DNA of 17,115 bases from Candidatus Aerophobota bacterium (GTDB lineage: Bacteria; Aerophobota; Aerophobia; Aerophobales; AE-B3A): positions 1 to 17,115 of the forward strand of contig DAOVGK010000008.1 in assembly GCA_030672445.1 (NCBI GenBank), given 5' to 3'. Made by a program: the position numbers and the translations under genes. The notes under the pieces were generated by a model that worked only from the letters and a program-made list of their open reading frames with translations, was not told the origin of the DNA and searched no databases. Shown piece by piece: positions 1 to 6,124 of the stretch (position 1 is the first letter of the stretch; every line of letters starts with the position of its first letter).

Positions 1-1
1 A

Positions 2-991
2 GGAGACACGGTAAGTGGCCAGATTAGACCACCCAAGGAGGGTGAAAATTACTTTGCCTTGTTAAAGGTAGAGTCGGTAAACGGAAAGGATCCTGAAGAG
101 GCAAGAAAAAGAACTATCTTTGAAAACCTAACTCCTCTTTACCCTCAAGAACGCATCACCCTGGAAAATGCTTCTGGTGATATTTCTCCTCGTTTGATCG
201 ACCTTATTGCTCCCTTAGGAAAGGGACAAAGGGGTCTCATCGTCGCACCTCCCAAGACGGGAAAAACTATGTTGCTGCAAAAAATCGCCAACAGCGTTGC
301 CACCAATTATCCAGAGATACAACTTATAGTCCTTTTGATTGATGAACGACCGGAAGAGGTCACCGATATGCAACGATCCGTGACCGGGGAAGTCGCCTTT
401 TCCACCTTTGACGAGCCTCCAAAGCGCCATATCCGAGTAGCAGAATTAGTTATCCAAAAGGCCAAAAGGTTAGTAGAGCAAAAATACGATGTAGTAATTC
501 TCTTAGATAGTATCACCAGATTAGCTCGAGCCTATAACTTAGTTGTCCCCACTTCTGGTAAAGTTCTTTCAGGAGGAATAGACGCTAATACTCTACATCA
601 TCCCAAAAGATTCTTCGGGGCGGCTCGTAAGATAGAAGAAGGCGGGAGTTTAACTATTTTAGCTACTGCTCTGATAGAAACAGGAAGTAAGATGGACGAG
701 GTTATCTTTGAGGAATTTAAGGGAACAGGCAACATGGAACTACGGCTAACCCGGGAATTAGCTGAGCGAAGAATCTTTCCTTGCATTGATATTAACCGCT
801 CGGGTACGAGGAAGGAAGAACTATTGCTGAATGAGAGGGAACTCAAGATGATATGGGCCCTCCGAGATTACCTTAATCGACAGAACCTTAAAGAGCCCAT
901 TGAGGCAATAATAGAAGCAATGAGAAAAACCGAGAACAATCAACGATTTCTGGAGGTTATTTCTCATCTAGAGAAAAACTCCGGGAACTAG
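2..991 (+). CDS. rho: Transcription termination factor Rho, 3' part (5' end outside window)
   Basis: Rho is the hexameric RNA-dependent ATPase/translocase that ends transcription. The reading frame is open to the left edge: codons from position 2 give [18 protein letters not shown], the typical segment joining the RNA-binding and ATPase domains, so about 329 C-terminal residues are present and roughly 90-100 N-terminal ones lie outside. A TTG at 59 is an internal leucine codon, not a start. Seen: the Walker A loop APPKTGKT, the Walker B-like stretch [16 protein letters not shown], and the secondary RNA-site region around [20 protein letters not shown]. It ends with TAG at 989-991, inside the AGGAG ribosome site of rpmE, so the two genes are probably cotranscribed. 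Identification is secure. Confidence 0.97.
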   Translation, partial: GDTVSGQIRPPKEGENYFALLKVESVNGKDPEEARKRTIFENLTPLYPQERITLENASGDISPRLIDLIAPLGKGQRGLIVAPPKTGKTMLLQKIANSVATNYPEIQLIVLLIDERPEEVTDMQRSVTGEVAFSTFDEPPKRHIRVAELVIQKAKRLVEQKYDVVILLDSITRLARAYNLVVPTSGKVLSGGIDANTLHHPKRFFGAARKIEEGGSLTILATALIETGSKMDEVIFEEFKGTGNMELRLTRELAERRIFPCIDINRSGTRKEELLLNERELKMIWALRDYLNRQNLKEPIEAIIEAMRKTENNQRFLEVISHLEKNSGN

Positions 992-1001
992 GAGATACAC
1001 C

Positions 1002-1208
1002 ATGAAAAAAGGAATACACCCACCTTATTACGAGACAATTGTCAGATGTGCCTGCGGTGCGGAATATAAGACCCGGTCTACCAAGCAAAACTTACGTGTG
1101 GAAATATGCTCCCACTGTCATCCTTTCTTTACCGGTAAACAGAAGTTTATTGACAGCGGAGGAAGAATAAAAAAATTCCACCAAAAATATCAACCCGCCC
1201 CCAAGTAA
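1002..1208 (+). CDS. rpmE: 50S ribosomal protein L31, zinc-binding (C+) form
   Basis: Component of the large ribosomal subunit. The protein has 68 residues, the normal size. It begins [19 protein letters not shown] and carries C16, C18, C36 and C39, the four cysteines that bind zinc in the C+ form of L31; the zinc-free paralogue lacks them. The start ATG is 10 bases after the rho stop, with AGGAG overlapping that stop codon. The rho-rpmE order is common in bacteria, often followed by prfA and prmC; here the gene on the + side ends and the next genes converge from the other strand, and prmC is found 6.6 kb away. Its stop codon lies in the loop of a hairpin. Confidence 0.97.
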   Translation: MKKGIHPPYYETIVRCACGAEYKTRSTKQNLRVEICSHCHPFFTGKQKFIDSGGRIKKFHQKYQPAPK

Positions 1209-1239
1209 ACTTGGGAAGGAAAGATACTTTATCTTTTTT
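1200..1239 (+). terminator. Candidate terminator region after rpmE
   Basis: Two short inverted repeats follow each other. The first is CCCAAGT (1200-1206) pairing with ACTTGGG (1209-1215), with the rpmE stop codon TAA at 1206-1208 beginning on the last stem base and filling the 2-base loop. The second is AAAGATA (1220-1226) pairing with TATCTTT (1230-1236), running into a T-tract to 1239. The second fits a weak intrinsic terminator for the rightward rho-rpmE transcript. It could also slow the convergent transcript, though that strand lacks a clean T-tract. Confidence 0.5.
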
Positions 1240-1278
1240 GTCTGCTGTGGCTCACTGTTTTCCTGGTATGAGACTTCC

Positions 1279-2166
1279 TTATTCCGGAGGTATTACCAAT
1301 CGCTGGCCTGGATAGACAATATTCGGATTAGCAATCTTATTCTTGTTAGCCTGGTATATCTTTTGCCATTTGGCAGGGTCGTTGTAAACATCTTTGTGTC
1401 CTGCGATGCGCCAGAGACTCTCACCTTTTTTTACGTCATAAAGCTTCCCGACTTTCTTTACAGGGTAAAGTTTTTTAGGCTTAAGCTTAATCGGCTTTTT
1501 CCCCACCCGTTGTTCCAGAACTCTTACCCTCTTTTCCAGATCGTTTAGCTTGGCAAATAATAGATCTGTCTTCTCCTGTGTCTGCCTTGCTAATTGTTTG
1601 ATTTCCCTTCTAGCCTGATCAGCCTCCATTTTTGCAGTGGCGGCCATTTCTTTAGCCACGGAAACGCTGGTCTGAACATCTTTTACATCTCCCTCCAGAC
1701 CTCCTACTTTTTCCTGCAAAGTAGCCATATCTCCGCCTAGAGTAGCCATATCTCCCTGCAGACCAGCCATATCTCCCTGGAGAGTAGCCATATCTCCCTG
1801 GAGTTTCTTGTTAACCTCCATCTGTTCTTCTGCTCTACGGGCTATTTCTCTTGCTTCTATGGTTGTCATAAGCCCTTCCGCCATTTTTGCTCGCCACAGC
1901 CCTAGCTTGGCCAGTACTATTTCCTTAAATTCAGCAGCTCTCAATGCCGTATCCACGGAAAGTTCCTTTGCTTCTACTGCAATCTTTCCGGTCTGAACGA
2001 CTTCCTTCTGAAGTCCCTCCAATTGAAGTCCCTTCAATTGGGCCAAGGCCTCCTCCAGAGAAGGATTAATGTCTACCGCGGACGGCTGCTCGGCTAATCC
2101 CATGCTGCTCGTCAAAAACAACCCCATTCCTAAGACTAGAATTCCTACTCCCACATTCCTAAACAT
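1279..2166 (-). CDS. Secreted coiled-coil protein with C-terminal LysM domain
   Basis: Probably an exported peptidoglycan-binding protein. The ATG at 2166 is chosen because GAGGGGGTG sits just upstream and the product then starts directly with a signal peptide (MFRNVGVGILVLGMGLFLTS, cleavage likely after GLA); an in-frame TTG at 2199 would add 11 residues. That gives 295 residues. Residues ~30-235 are predicted to be largely helical and coiled-coil, including heptad repeats LQGDMAT/LQGDMAG/LQGDMAT/LGGDMAT at about 121-149, encoded by a 21-bp tandem repeat. A basic, proline-rich linker (KKPIKLKPKKLYPVKK) leads to a LysM domain (~242-295: YDVKKGESLWRIAG ... NIVYPGQRLVIPPE). LysM binds N-acetylglucosamine-containing glycan. 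No catalytic domain is visible. It lies downstream of another secreted coiled-coil gene on the same strand. Confidence 0.85.
   Translation of the reverse strand: MFRNVGVGILVLGMGLFLTSSMGLAEQPSAVDINPSLEEALAQLKGLQLEGLQKEVVQTGKIAVEAKELSVDTALRAAEFKEIVLAKLGLWRAKMAEGLMTTIEAREIARRAEEQMEVNKKLQGDMATLQGDMAGLQGDMATLGGDMATLQEKVGGLEGDVKDVQTSVSVAKEMAATAKMEADQARREIKQLARQTQEKTDLLFAKLNDLEKRVRVLEQRVGKKPIKLKPKKLYPVKKVGKLYDVKKGESLWRIAGHKDVYNDPAKWQKIYQANKNKIANPNIVYPGQRLVIPPE
1721..1804 (-). repeat. Four tandem 21-bp repeats coding for heptads
   Basis: Units start at 1721, 1742, 1763 and 1784, close to gtagccatatctccctggag on the + strand. Each unit encodes one seven-residue turn of the coiled coil (LQGDMAT-like) in the LysM protein. 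The period equals exactly one heptad, so unit gain or loss would lengthen or shorten the rod without breaking the frame. Confidence 0.9.
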
Positions 2167-2280
2167 CTTCTTCACCCCCTCGAATGGCTTATTTACCAAA
2201 TAATTCTCACATCCAATGATCTTACCACGGAGGAAACACGTTCATTAAACCGGCTCCTTCCACTTCATTCTCAAATGATC

Positions 2281-3036
2281 TTACTTACCACCAACTGCTA
2301 TAGCTGTAGCTATTAGAAATCCGAGACCGAGAAGCACTCTCTGACCTTTAAGTTTTTTGATGGTGGCAGCTTGCTTGTCACTGGTCGCCTTGAGTGAATT
2401 TACCTCTTCGTTTAGCTCACCGGTTACCTTAAAGTAGTTGTCAGTGATCTGTTTGATGGTCTGAGCCTGCTCAGCATTGGCAGCCTTGAGTGAAGCCAGC
2501 TCCTCACCAAGCTTCCCGGTTACCTTAAAGTAGTTGTCGGTGATCTGTTTGATGGTTTGAGCCTGCTCAGTATTGGCAGCCTTGAGTGAAGCATTCTGGG
2601 CTGTGAGTGAATCTAACTTGCTGTTGAGTTCTCCGGTTACCTTAAAGAAATTGTCGGTGATCTGTTTGATGGCCTGAGCCTGCTCGGCATTGGTGACTTC
2701 GAGATCAGTGCACGCGGCCTTAAGACGATCCAGCTCACTTCCCAACTTTTGAATTTTTCTCAAATAGACATTGGTGACCTCTTCAATTTTTCTGGCTTGT
2801 TCGGCATTAGTTGCTCTTAGCTTTTTGATCTCTGCCTCTAGTTGACCGGTTACTTTGAAGAAATTATCCTTCATCTGCTCGATTATCCATACCTGATCAG
2901 CAATTGCCGCTTTAGCTTCTGCGAGTTGTTCTCTCAACGATTTTTCTTGGGCCTTAACCGGTATCTGAGTCCAGAGTATACCGAATACTAATAATCCTAC
3001 CACCCCGCCTGTCTTCAAAACATTCTTCGTTAACAT
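2281..3036 (-). CDS. Secreted repeat-built coiled-coil protein with C-terminal hydrophobic segment
   Basis: No named family is recognised. It has 251 residues. N-terminal signal peptide: hydrophobic GVVGLLVFGILW at ~10-22, with likely cleavage after PVKA (29). Residues 45-231 consist of five helical repeats plus a partial sixth: 45-76 (32 residues), 77-115 (39), 116-154 (39), 155-186 (32) and 187-218 (32), then 219-231. The consensus is NAEQAQTIKQITDNYFKVTG followed by ELxxExxSLKAA. The 39-residue units equal 32 plus one extra heptad. Residues ~233-249 (VLLGLGFLIATAIAVGG) are hydrophobic and end in one lysine, so the protein may be held in a membrane by its C-terminus. One cysteine, C109. The start ATG at 3036 has GGAGGAGG upstream. 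A structural, trimeric or rod-like envelope role is inference. Confidence 0.8.
   Translation of the reverse strand: MLTKNVLKTGGVVGLLVFGILWTQIPVKAQEKSLREQLAEAKAAIADQVWIIEQMKDNFFKVTGQLEAEIKKLRATNAEQARKIEEVTNVYLRKIQKLGSELDRLKAACTDLEVTNAEQAQAIKQITDNFFKVTGELNSKLDSLTAQNASLKAANTEQAQTIKQITDNYFKVTGKLGEELASLKAANAEQAQTIKQITDNYFKVTGELNEEVNSLKATSDKQAATIKKLKGQRVLLGLGFLIATAIAVGGK
2344..2904 (-). repeat. 96/117-bp in-gene repeats encoding 32- and 39-residue units
   Basis: The DNA behind residues 45-231 of the coiled-coil gene is repetitive. A landmark cggttacctt or near copy recurs at 2421, 2517 and 2634 and again (cggttacttt) at 2847, giving spacings of 96, 117 and 213 bp (32, 39 and 71 codons). The units at 2421-2516 and 2517-2612 are nearly identical at DNA level, which points to recent duplication; the outer units have diverged. 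Confidence 0.85.
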
Positions 3037-3039
3037 TTC

Positions 3040-3081
3040 TCAGAACCTCCTCCGTTCGCCAAGTATTTTTAAAAAACTCAC
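3040..3081 (-). CDS. Candidate 13-codon leader peptide ahead of the coiled-coil repeat gene
   Basis: A GTG at 3081 is preceded by AAAGGAGGTGA (3094-3084), the strongest Shine-Dalgarno match in this area. It opens MSFLKILGERRRF and stops with TGA at 3042-3040, three bases before the ATG of the 251-residue gene. The GGAGGAGG that serves the downstream gene is read here as codons for Arg-Arg. The arrangement would allow translational coupling or leader control. Alternatively the upstream purine run is a 5' UTR remnant and nothing is made. Not confirmed by homology. Confidence 0.35.
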   Translation of the reverse strand: MSFLKILGERRRF

Positions 3082-3167
3082 TTTCACCTCCTTTCTCAAC
3101 AAATCATCAGTTTTATGACCCACGCCTACTATTTGTGTGTGTGCCGCATATCTTCGATTTTGAAGTT

Positions 3168-3196
3168 ATTTTAACAAAACATCTCTCATCTGTCAA
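3168..3196 (-). promoter_or_regulatory. Sigma70-type promoter for the coiled-coil repeat gene
   Basis: On the - strand TTGACA (3196-3191) is followed after 17 bases by TAAAAT (3173-3168), near consensus with ideal spacing. Predicted transcript start is near 3161, giving a leader of about 125 bases that contains the short GTG-started reading frame. It drives the 251-residue gene and perhaps the LysM gene. Confidence 0.75.
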
Positions 3197-3298
3197 GTTA
3201 ACTAGGACGCAGATTTTCGCAGATCTATGTCCAAAAAGAAATTTCTATACTATTAATAATATCCTCGTACTATCAAGACTAATTTTTTCCTATATTTA

Positions 3299-3430
3299 TC
3301 AGGTTAATACTGACTCAATTCGTTCCACTGCTTCTTGCATTCTTTTCTCATCAACCACCAGAGCAAATCTTACGTAACCCTCACTCCTTTCTCCGAAGCC
3401 GATTCCAGGGGCAATAACCACTCCTTTATT
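3299..3430 (-). pseudogene. C-terminal remnant of a PLP aminotransferase
   Basis: Reading on the - strand from 3430 gives NKGVVIAPGIGFGERSEGYV, continuing RFALVVDEKRMQEAVERI and ending SVLT with TGA at 3301-3299. This matches the last ~43 residues of fold-type I aminotransferases of the aspartate/LL-diaminopimelate group, where a GVxVxPGxxFGxxGEGYxRxAL motif precedes a final helix. The rest of the gene, including the PLP lysine, is absent: its frame meets a stop (TAA, 3433-3431) immediately upstream and it lies directly against the leuC stop codon in a different frame. It looks like the scar of a deletion that removed leuD and most of the aminotransferase, or of a faulty assembly. Confidence 0.75.
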
Positions 3431-4688
3431 TTATCTCATCAGGATCTGCAATCCTGCCCTTAATTGAGGAAGCAGCGGCTACCGCTGGACCAGCCAGATA
3501 AACTTCACTTTCGGGATGACCCATTCTTCCCCTAAAATTACGATTGGTAGTGGCAACTGCCACCTCCCCCTTCCCCAGCACGCCCATATGTCCTCCAATA
3601 CAAGGTCCACAGGTGGGAGGGCTAACCAGAGCACCTGCCTCTGAGAAAACCTGAAGCAATCCCTCTTTTAGAGCCTGGAGGTAAACCAAAGGAGTAGCTG
3701 GAACAATTATAAGCCTAACCCCTGAATGAACTTTCCTTCCCTTCAATATTTGGGCAGCAACTCTTAAGTCTTCCAAATGACCATTAGTGCAAGAGCCTAT
3801 AACCACCTGATCGATGGCTACTGATTCCACCTCTGATATTCCCTTAACATTGGCGGGTAGAGAGGGCAAGGCCACCTGAGGCTCAATTTTGCTAACGTTG
3901 TAATCCCTTGTCTCCAGATATTCAGCTTCAGGATCACTGTAATAAAGGCTAAAATCCCTTTCTCCTCTTCCCTTAATATAGTTTAAGGTAATCTCGTCCG
4001 GCTCGACAATGGCATTCTTAGCTCCGGCTTCTACAGCCATGTTGCACATGGTGAATCGCCCTGCCATGCTCAGCCTGGAGAGAATCTCGCCGGTGAATTC
4101 CATACTCCGATAAGATGCTCCATCAACCCCTATATCCCCAATTGTATAAAGGATCAGATCCTTGGCACTAGTCCACCCTCGAAGTTCACCATGATATATC
4201 AATCTAATGGTTGAGGGAACCCTAAGCCAGATTTTACCGGTGATCATGACAGCAGCTAGATCTGTACTGCCCACCCCACTGGCAAAAGCAGCCAAAGCCC
4301 CAGCAGTACAGGTATGAGAGTCAGCTCCAATTACCAGATCTCCCGGGAGGATCAGTCCCTTTTCCGGGAGTAAGACATGCTCTATGCCGGAGGCCCCTGC
4401 CTCAAAATAATTCTTGATACTTTGGCGCTGCGCAAATTCCCGGATCAGTCTGCATTGCTCTGCCGTGATTACATCCTTATTGGGGGTGAAATGATCGAGT
4501 ACAAAAGCCACTTTTTCTGCATCAAAAACTCGCTGTTCATCCCACTCCTCAAATTTCTTTATGGCCAAGGGAGCAGTGATGTCGTTGGCAAATGCAAGAT
4601 CGACCTGGGCCTCGATAAATTCTCCTTCTTTCACCTCGGCTTTTCCGGAATGAGAAGCTAGGATCTTCTCAGTGATGGTCATCGGCAT
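3426..4688 (-). CDS. leuC: 3-isopropylmalate dehydratase / homoaconitase-type large subunit
   Basis: An aconitase-superfamily large subunit, converting 2-isopropylmalate to 3-isopropylmalate in leucine synthesis together with a small LeuD subunit. The 420 residues match the shorter LeuC/HacA type. Seen: an active-site stretch VIGADSHTCTAGAL, and the [4Fe-4S] cysteines in VIGSCTNGHLEDL and PPTCGPCIGGHMG. Start choice: ATG at 4688 with GAGGG upstream, or ATG at 4682 (MTITEKIL), which overlaps the stop of the preceding fragment as ATGA; upstream in-frame codons to 4754 belong to the other gene. The normal C-terminus GRIADPDEIK is present. Oddly, no leuD follows; the next bases are an aminotransferase tail. 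The exact substrate (isopropylmalate, homoaconitate or a methylated relative) cannot be settled from sequence. Confidence 0.88.
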   Translation of the reverse strand: MPMTITEKILASHSGKAEVKEGEFIEAQVDLAFANDITAPLAIKKFEEWDEQRVFDAEKVAFVLDHFTPNKDVITAEQCRLIREFAQRQSIKNYFEAGASGIEHVLLPEKGLILPGDLVIGADSHTCTAGALAAFASGVGSTDLAAVMITGKIWLRVPSTIRLIYHGELRGWTSAKDLILYTIGDIGVDGASYRSMEFTGEILSRLSMAGRFTMCNMAVEAGAKNAIVEPDEITLNYIKGRGERDFSLYYSDPEAEYLETRDYNVSKIEPQVALPSLPANVKGISEVESVAIDQVVIGSCTNGHLEDLRVAAQILKGRKVHSGVRLIIVPATPLVYLQALKEGLLQVFSEAGALVSPPTCGPCIGGHMGVLGKGEVAVATTNRNFRGRMGHPESEVYLAGPAVAAASSIKGRIADPDEIK

Positions 4689-4999
4689 GGTGAAACCCTC
4701 AGGTTTTTCACCCTTTCCACTACAGCCTTTAAATGAGCAGGGGTGCTTCCACAACAGCCGCCCAAACCATACCTTTTCAGTTTGATTCTGTTTGCTCCAA
4801 AAGTGTTTGTTTCAATCACATCTACCCCCACCTTGCCATATGAGCTGTGAACATCAGCTACCATACGAGGGTGAGTTAAATTCAGCCGTTCCAAAGGCGT
4901 ATCTTGAGGCACACGCTTCTGCTGGAGGCTGGTTCCCATTGCCCCGTCAAAAATGATAGGCCCTTCTCTCTTAAGTAAATCCCTGAAACCAGAAGTCAT
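4679..4999 (-). pseudogene. Homocysteine S-methyltransferase with large in-frame internal deletion
   Basis: Residues 1-~70 match the start of the cobalamin/betaine-type homocysteine methyltransferase barrel (IIFDGAMGTSLQ ... LNLTHPRMVADVHSSY ... VDVIETNTFGANRIKL). Immediately after KRYGL the frame continues GGCCGSTPAHLKAVVERVKN, which in intact proteins lies about 190 residues further on, at the C-terminal zinc site. Most of the barrel, including the first zinc cysteine, is therefore missing and the 106-residue product should be inactive. The ATG at 4999 has GGGGG upstream; a GTG at 5005 is an alternative. The stop TGA overlaps a leuC ATG (4682). A good promoter precedes it, so the remnant is probably still transcribed and may now act mainly as a translated leader for leuC. 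Confidence 0.85.
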
Positions 5000-5023
5000 T
5001 CTCACCCCCTGTCGAGTGTAGTC

Positions 5024-5051
5024 AATATACAGGAGTATCTAAAACTGTCAA
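5024..5051 (-). promoter_or_regulatory. Sigma70-type promoter upstream of methyltransferase remnant and leuC
   Basis: TTGACA (5051-5046), 16-base spacer, TATATT (5029-5024) on the - strand. It starts just past the rodA stop codon (5059-5057), and transcription would begin near 5017, only ~18 bases before the ATG at 4999. There is no room for a riboswitch in the leader. Confidence 0.7.
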
Positions 5052-5056
5052 GATTT

Positions 5057-6124
5057 CTACTCTCCGAATCTCTTTACGCTGAGCAATAATCCCATGGCCA
5101 AAAAAAACATTATAATAGAACTCCCCCCATAGCTTACCAGAGGTAAAGGCATACCGGTAACCGGCATGATCCCTGCCGCCATTCCCACGGTAATAAAAAC
5201 CTGAAAAAATAATAGAGTGATCACCCCACCACTTACCAGCCTGGTAAAACCACTGGTAGATTGTCTAGCTATCTTCATGCCTCTAGTTATAATGAGAAAA
5301 TATAGTCCTAAAAAGATCCCCGTTCCTATAAATCCCCACTCTTCGCCAATACTGGCAAATACAAAATCCGTAAAGGGTTGAGGAAGAAAACTGAGCTTGG
5401 TATGAAGAGCCCCTCCAATACCTTTGCCCATTAATTTGCCTGAACCTAGAGCAATCTTGGACTGTAAGGCAGCCCACCCTGTGCCAAGGGGATCCCGACC
5501 TGGATTCAAAAAGGTCAGAATGCGCATCTTTTGATAGGGACGTAGAAATAAATAAAAAAGGGGAAAGGAAGATGCTCCTACTCCCAGAATAGCCAGGAGC
5601 TTTCGTGGAGAGGCACCGGCTAAAAAGAGCATCCCCAACCAAAGTGGAAGTAAAATAAGAGCACTTCCCAAATCGGGTTGCAGGGCGACCAGGATAAGGA
5701 AGGGGAAAGTAAAACAAAAAGACAGACCTATTCGTCTCCATCCTACATTATTTTTGGTAGCTAATAGCTTTGCTAAAACAATGATGAGACTGAGTTTAGC
5801 AAACTCAGAGGGCTGGAAACTAAATATACCCAGTTTGAGCCATCTCTGTGCGCCATGAGCACCTTCTCCTCTAAATAGTACCCAAAGGAGGGTAATAAAA
5901 ATTACTAAATAAAAAAGATAGGCTCCCTTCTCCCAGAGACTGATCCGGAGATAAGAAGATAGAAATAGTAGTCCCACTCCTATCCCCACCCAGGTCATCT
6001 GGCGGAAAAAATAATAAGATTGATGGGCAAAGGCAATTGTGTAAAGATGGAAAAGCCCACCCAGAGAAAGACCTATGATGGCTAATAGAAGTGGCCAATC
6101 ATACGGTCGAGAATCAGTGTACAT
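5057..6124 (-). CDS. rodA: RodA, SEDS-family peptidoglycan glycosyltransferase
   Basis: Polymerises lipid II glycan during cell elongation, paired with PBP2 in the inner membrane. From ATG 6124 it has 355 residues and starts MYTDSRPYDWPLLLAIIGLS, the usual RodA N-terminus leading into TM1. About ten membrane segments are visible, with SEDS signatures GAQRWLKLGIFSFQPSEFAK, the loop with the presumed catalytic aspartate (QPDLGSALILLP), IGEEWGFIG and the C-terminal MPLPLVSYGGSSI. The ATG overlaps the last 11 bases of mrdA. An upstream TTG at 6172 has a strong GGAGGAGG before it and would add 16 basic residues (MLPRLPKKFFPRFSKK); that start is a real alternative because the ATG itself has no good ribosome site. 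RodA rather than FtsW is favoured by the preceding PBP2 gene. Confidence 0.93.
   Translation of the reverse strand: MYTDSRPYDWPLLLAIIGLSLGGLFHLYTIAFAHQSYYFFRQMTWVGIGVGLLFLSSYLRISLWEKGAYLFYLVIFITLLWVLFRGEGAHGAQRWLKLGIFSFQPSEFAKLSLIIVLAKLLATKNNVGWRRIGLSFCFTFPFLILVALQPDLGSALILLPLWLGMLFLAGASPRKLLAILGVGASSFPLFYLFLRPYQKMRILTFLNPGRDPLGTGWAALQSKIALGSGKLMGKGIGGALHTKLSFLPQPFTDFVFASIGEEWGFIGTGIFLGLYFLIITRGMKIARQSTSGFTRLVSGGVITLLFFQVFITVGMAAGIMPVTGMPLPLVSYGGSSIIMFFLAMGLLLSVKRFGE

Larger units (their letters stand above)
3037..3298. other. Gene-poor spacer with promoter, leader and a short repeat
   Basis: This stretch between the aminotransferase fragment and the coiled-coil gene holds a sigma70-type promoter, a long leader with two ribosome sites, and a short direct repeat CGCAGATTTTCGCAGATC at 3208-3225 just upstream of the -35 box. 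AGGACGCAGAT-type repeats of this kind are, from memory, common between genes in environmental genomes. I see no convincing gene of normal size in the remaining AT-rich part (3226-3298). Confidence 0.6.

Noticed and set aside
2211..2284. Direct copy of GGTAAGATCATT near the end of the coiled-coil gene
   Set aside because: The match is only about ten to twelve bases; it could be a small duplication and supports no functional call.
3135..3377. 80-codon + strand reading frame
   Set aside because: Composition is random, and it runs antisense through a promoter and the aminotransferase remnant, which has recognisable protein similarity on the other strand.
4689..4754. Longer leuC with 22 extra N-terminal residues (MWKHPCSFKG...)
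   Set aside because: These codons overlap the methyltransferase remnant in another frame, have no family similarity, and ATG 4688/4682 has the ribosome site.
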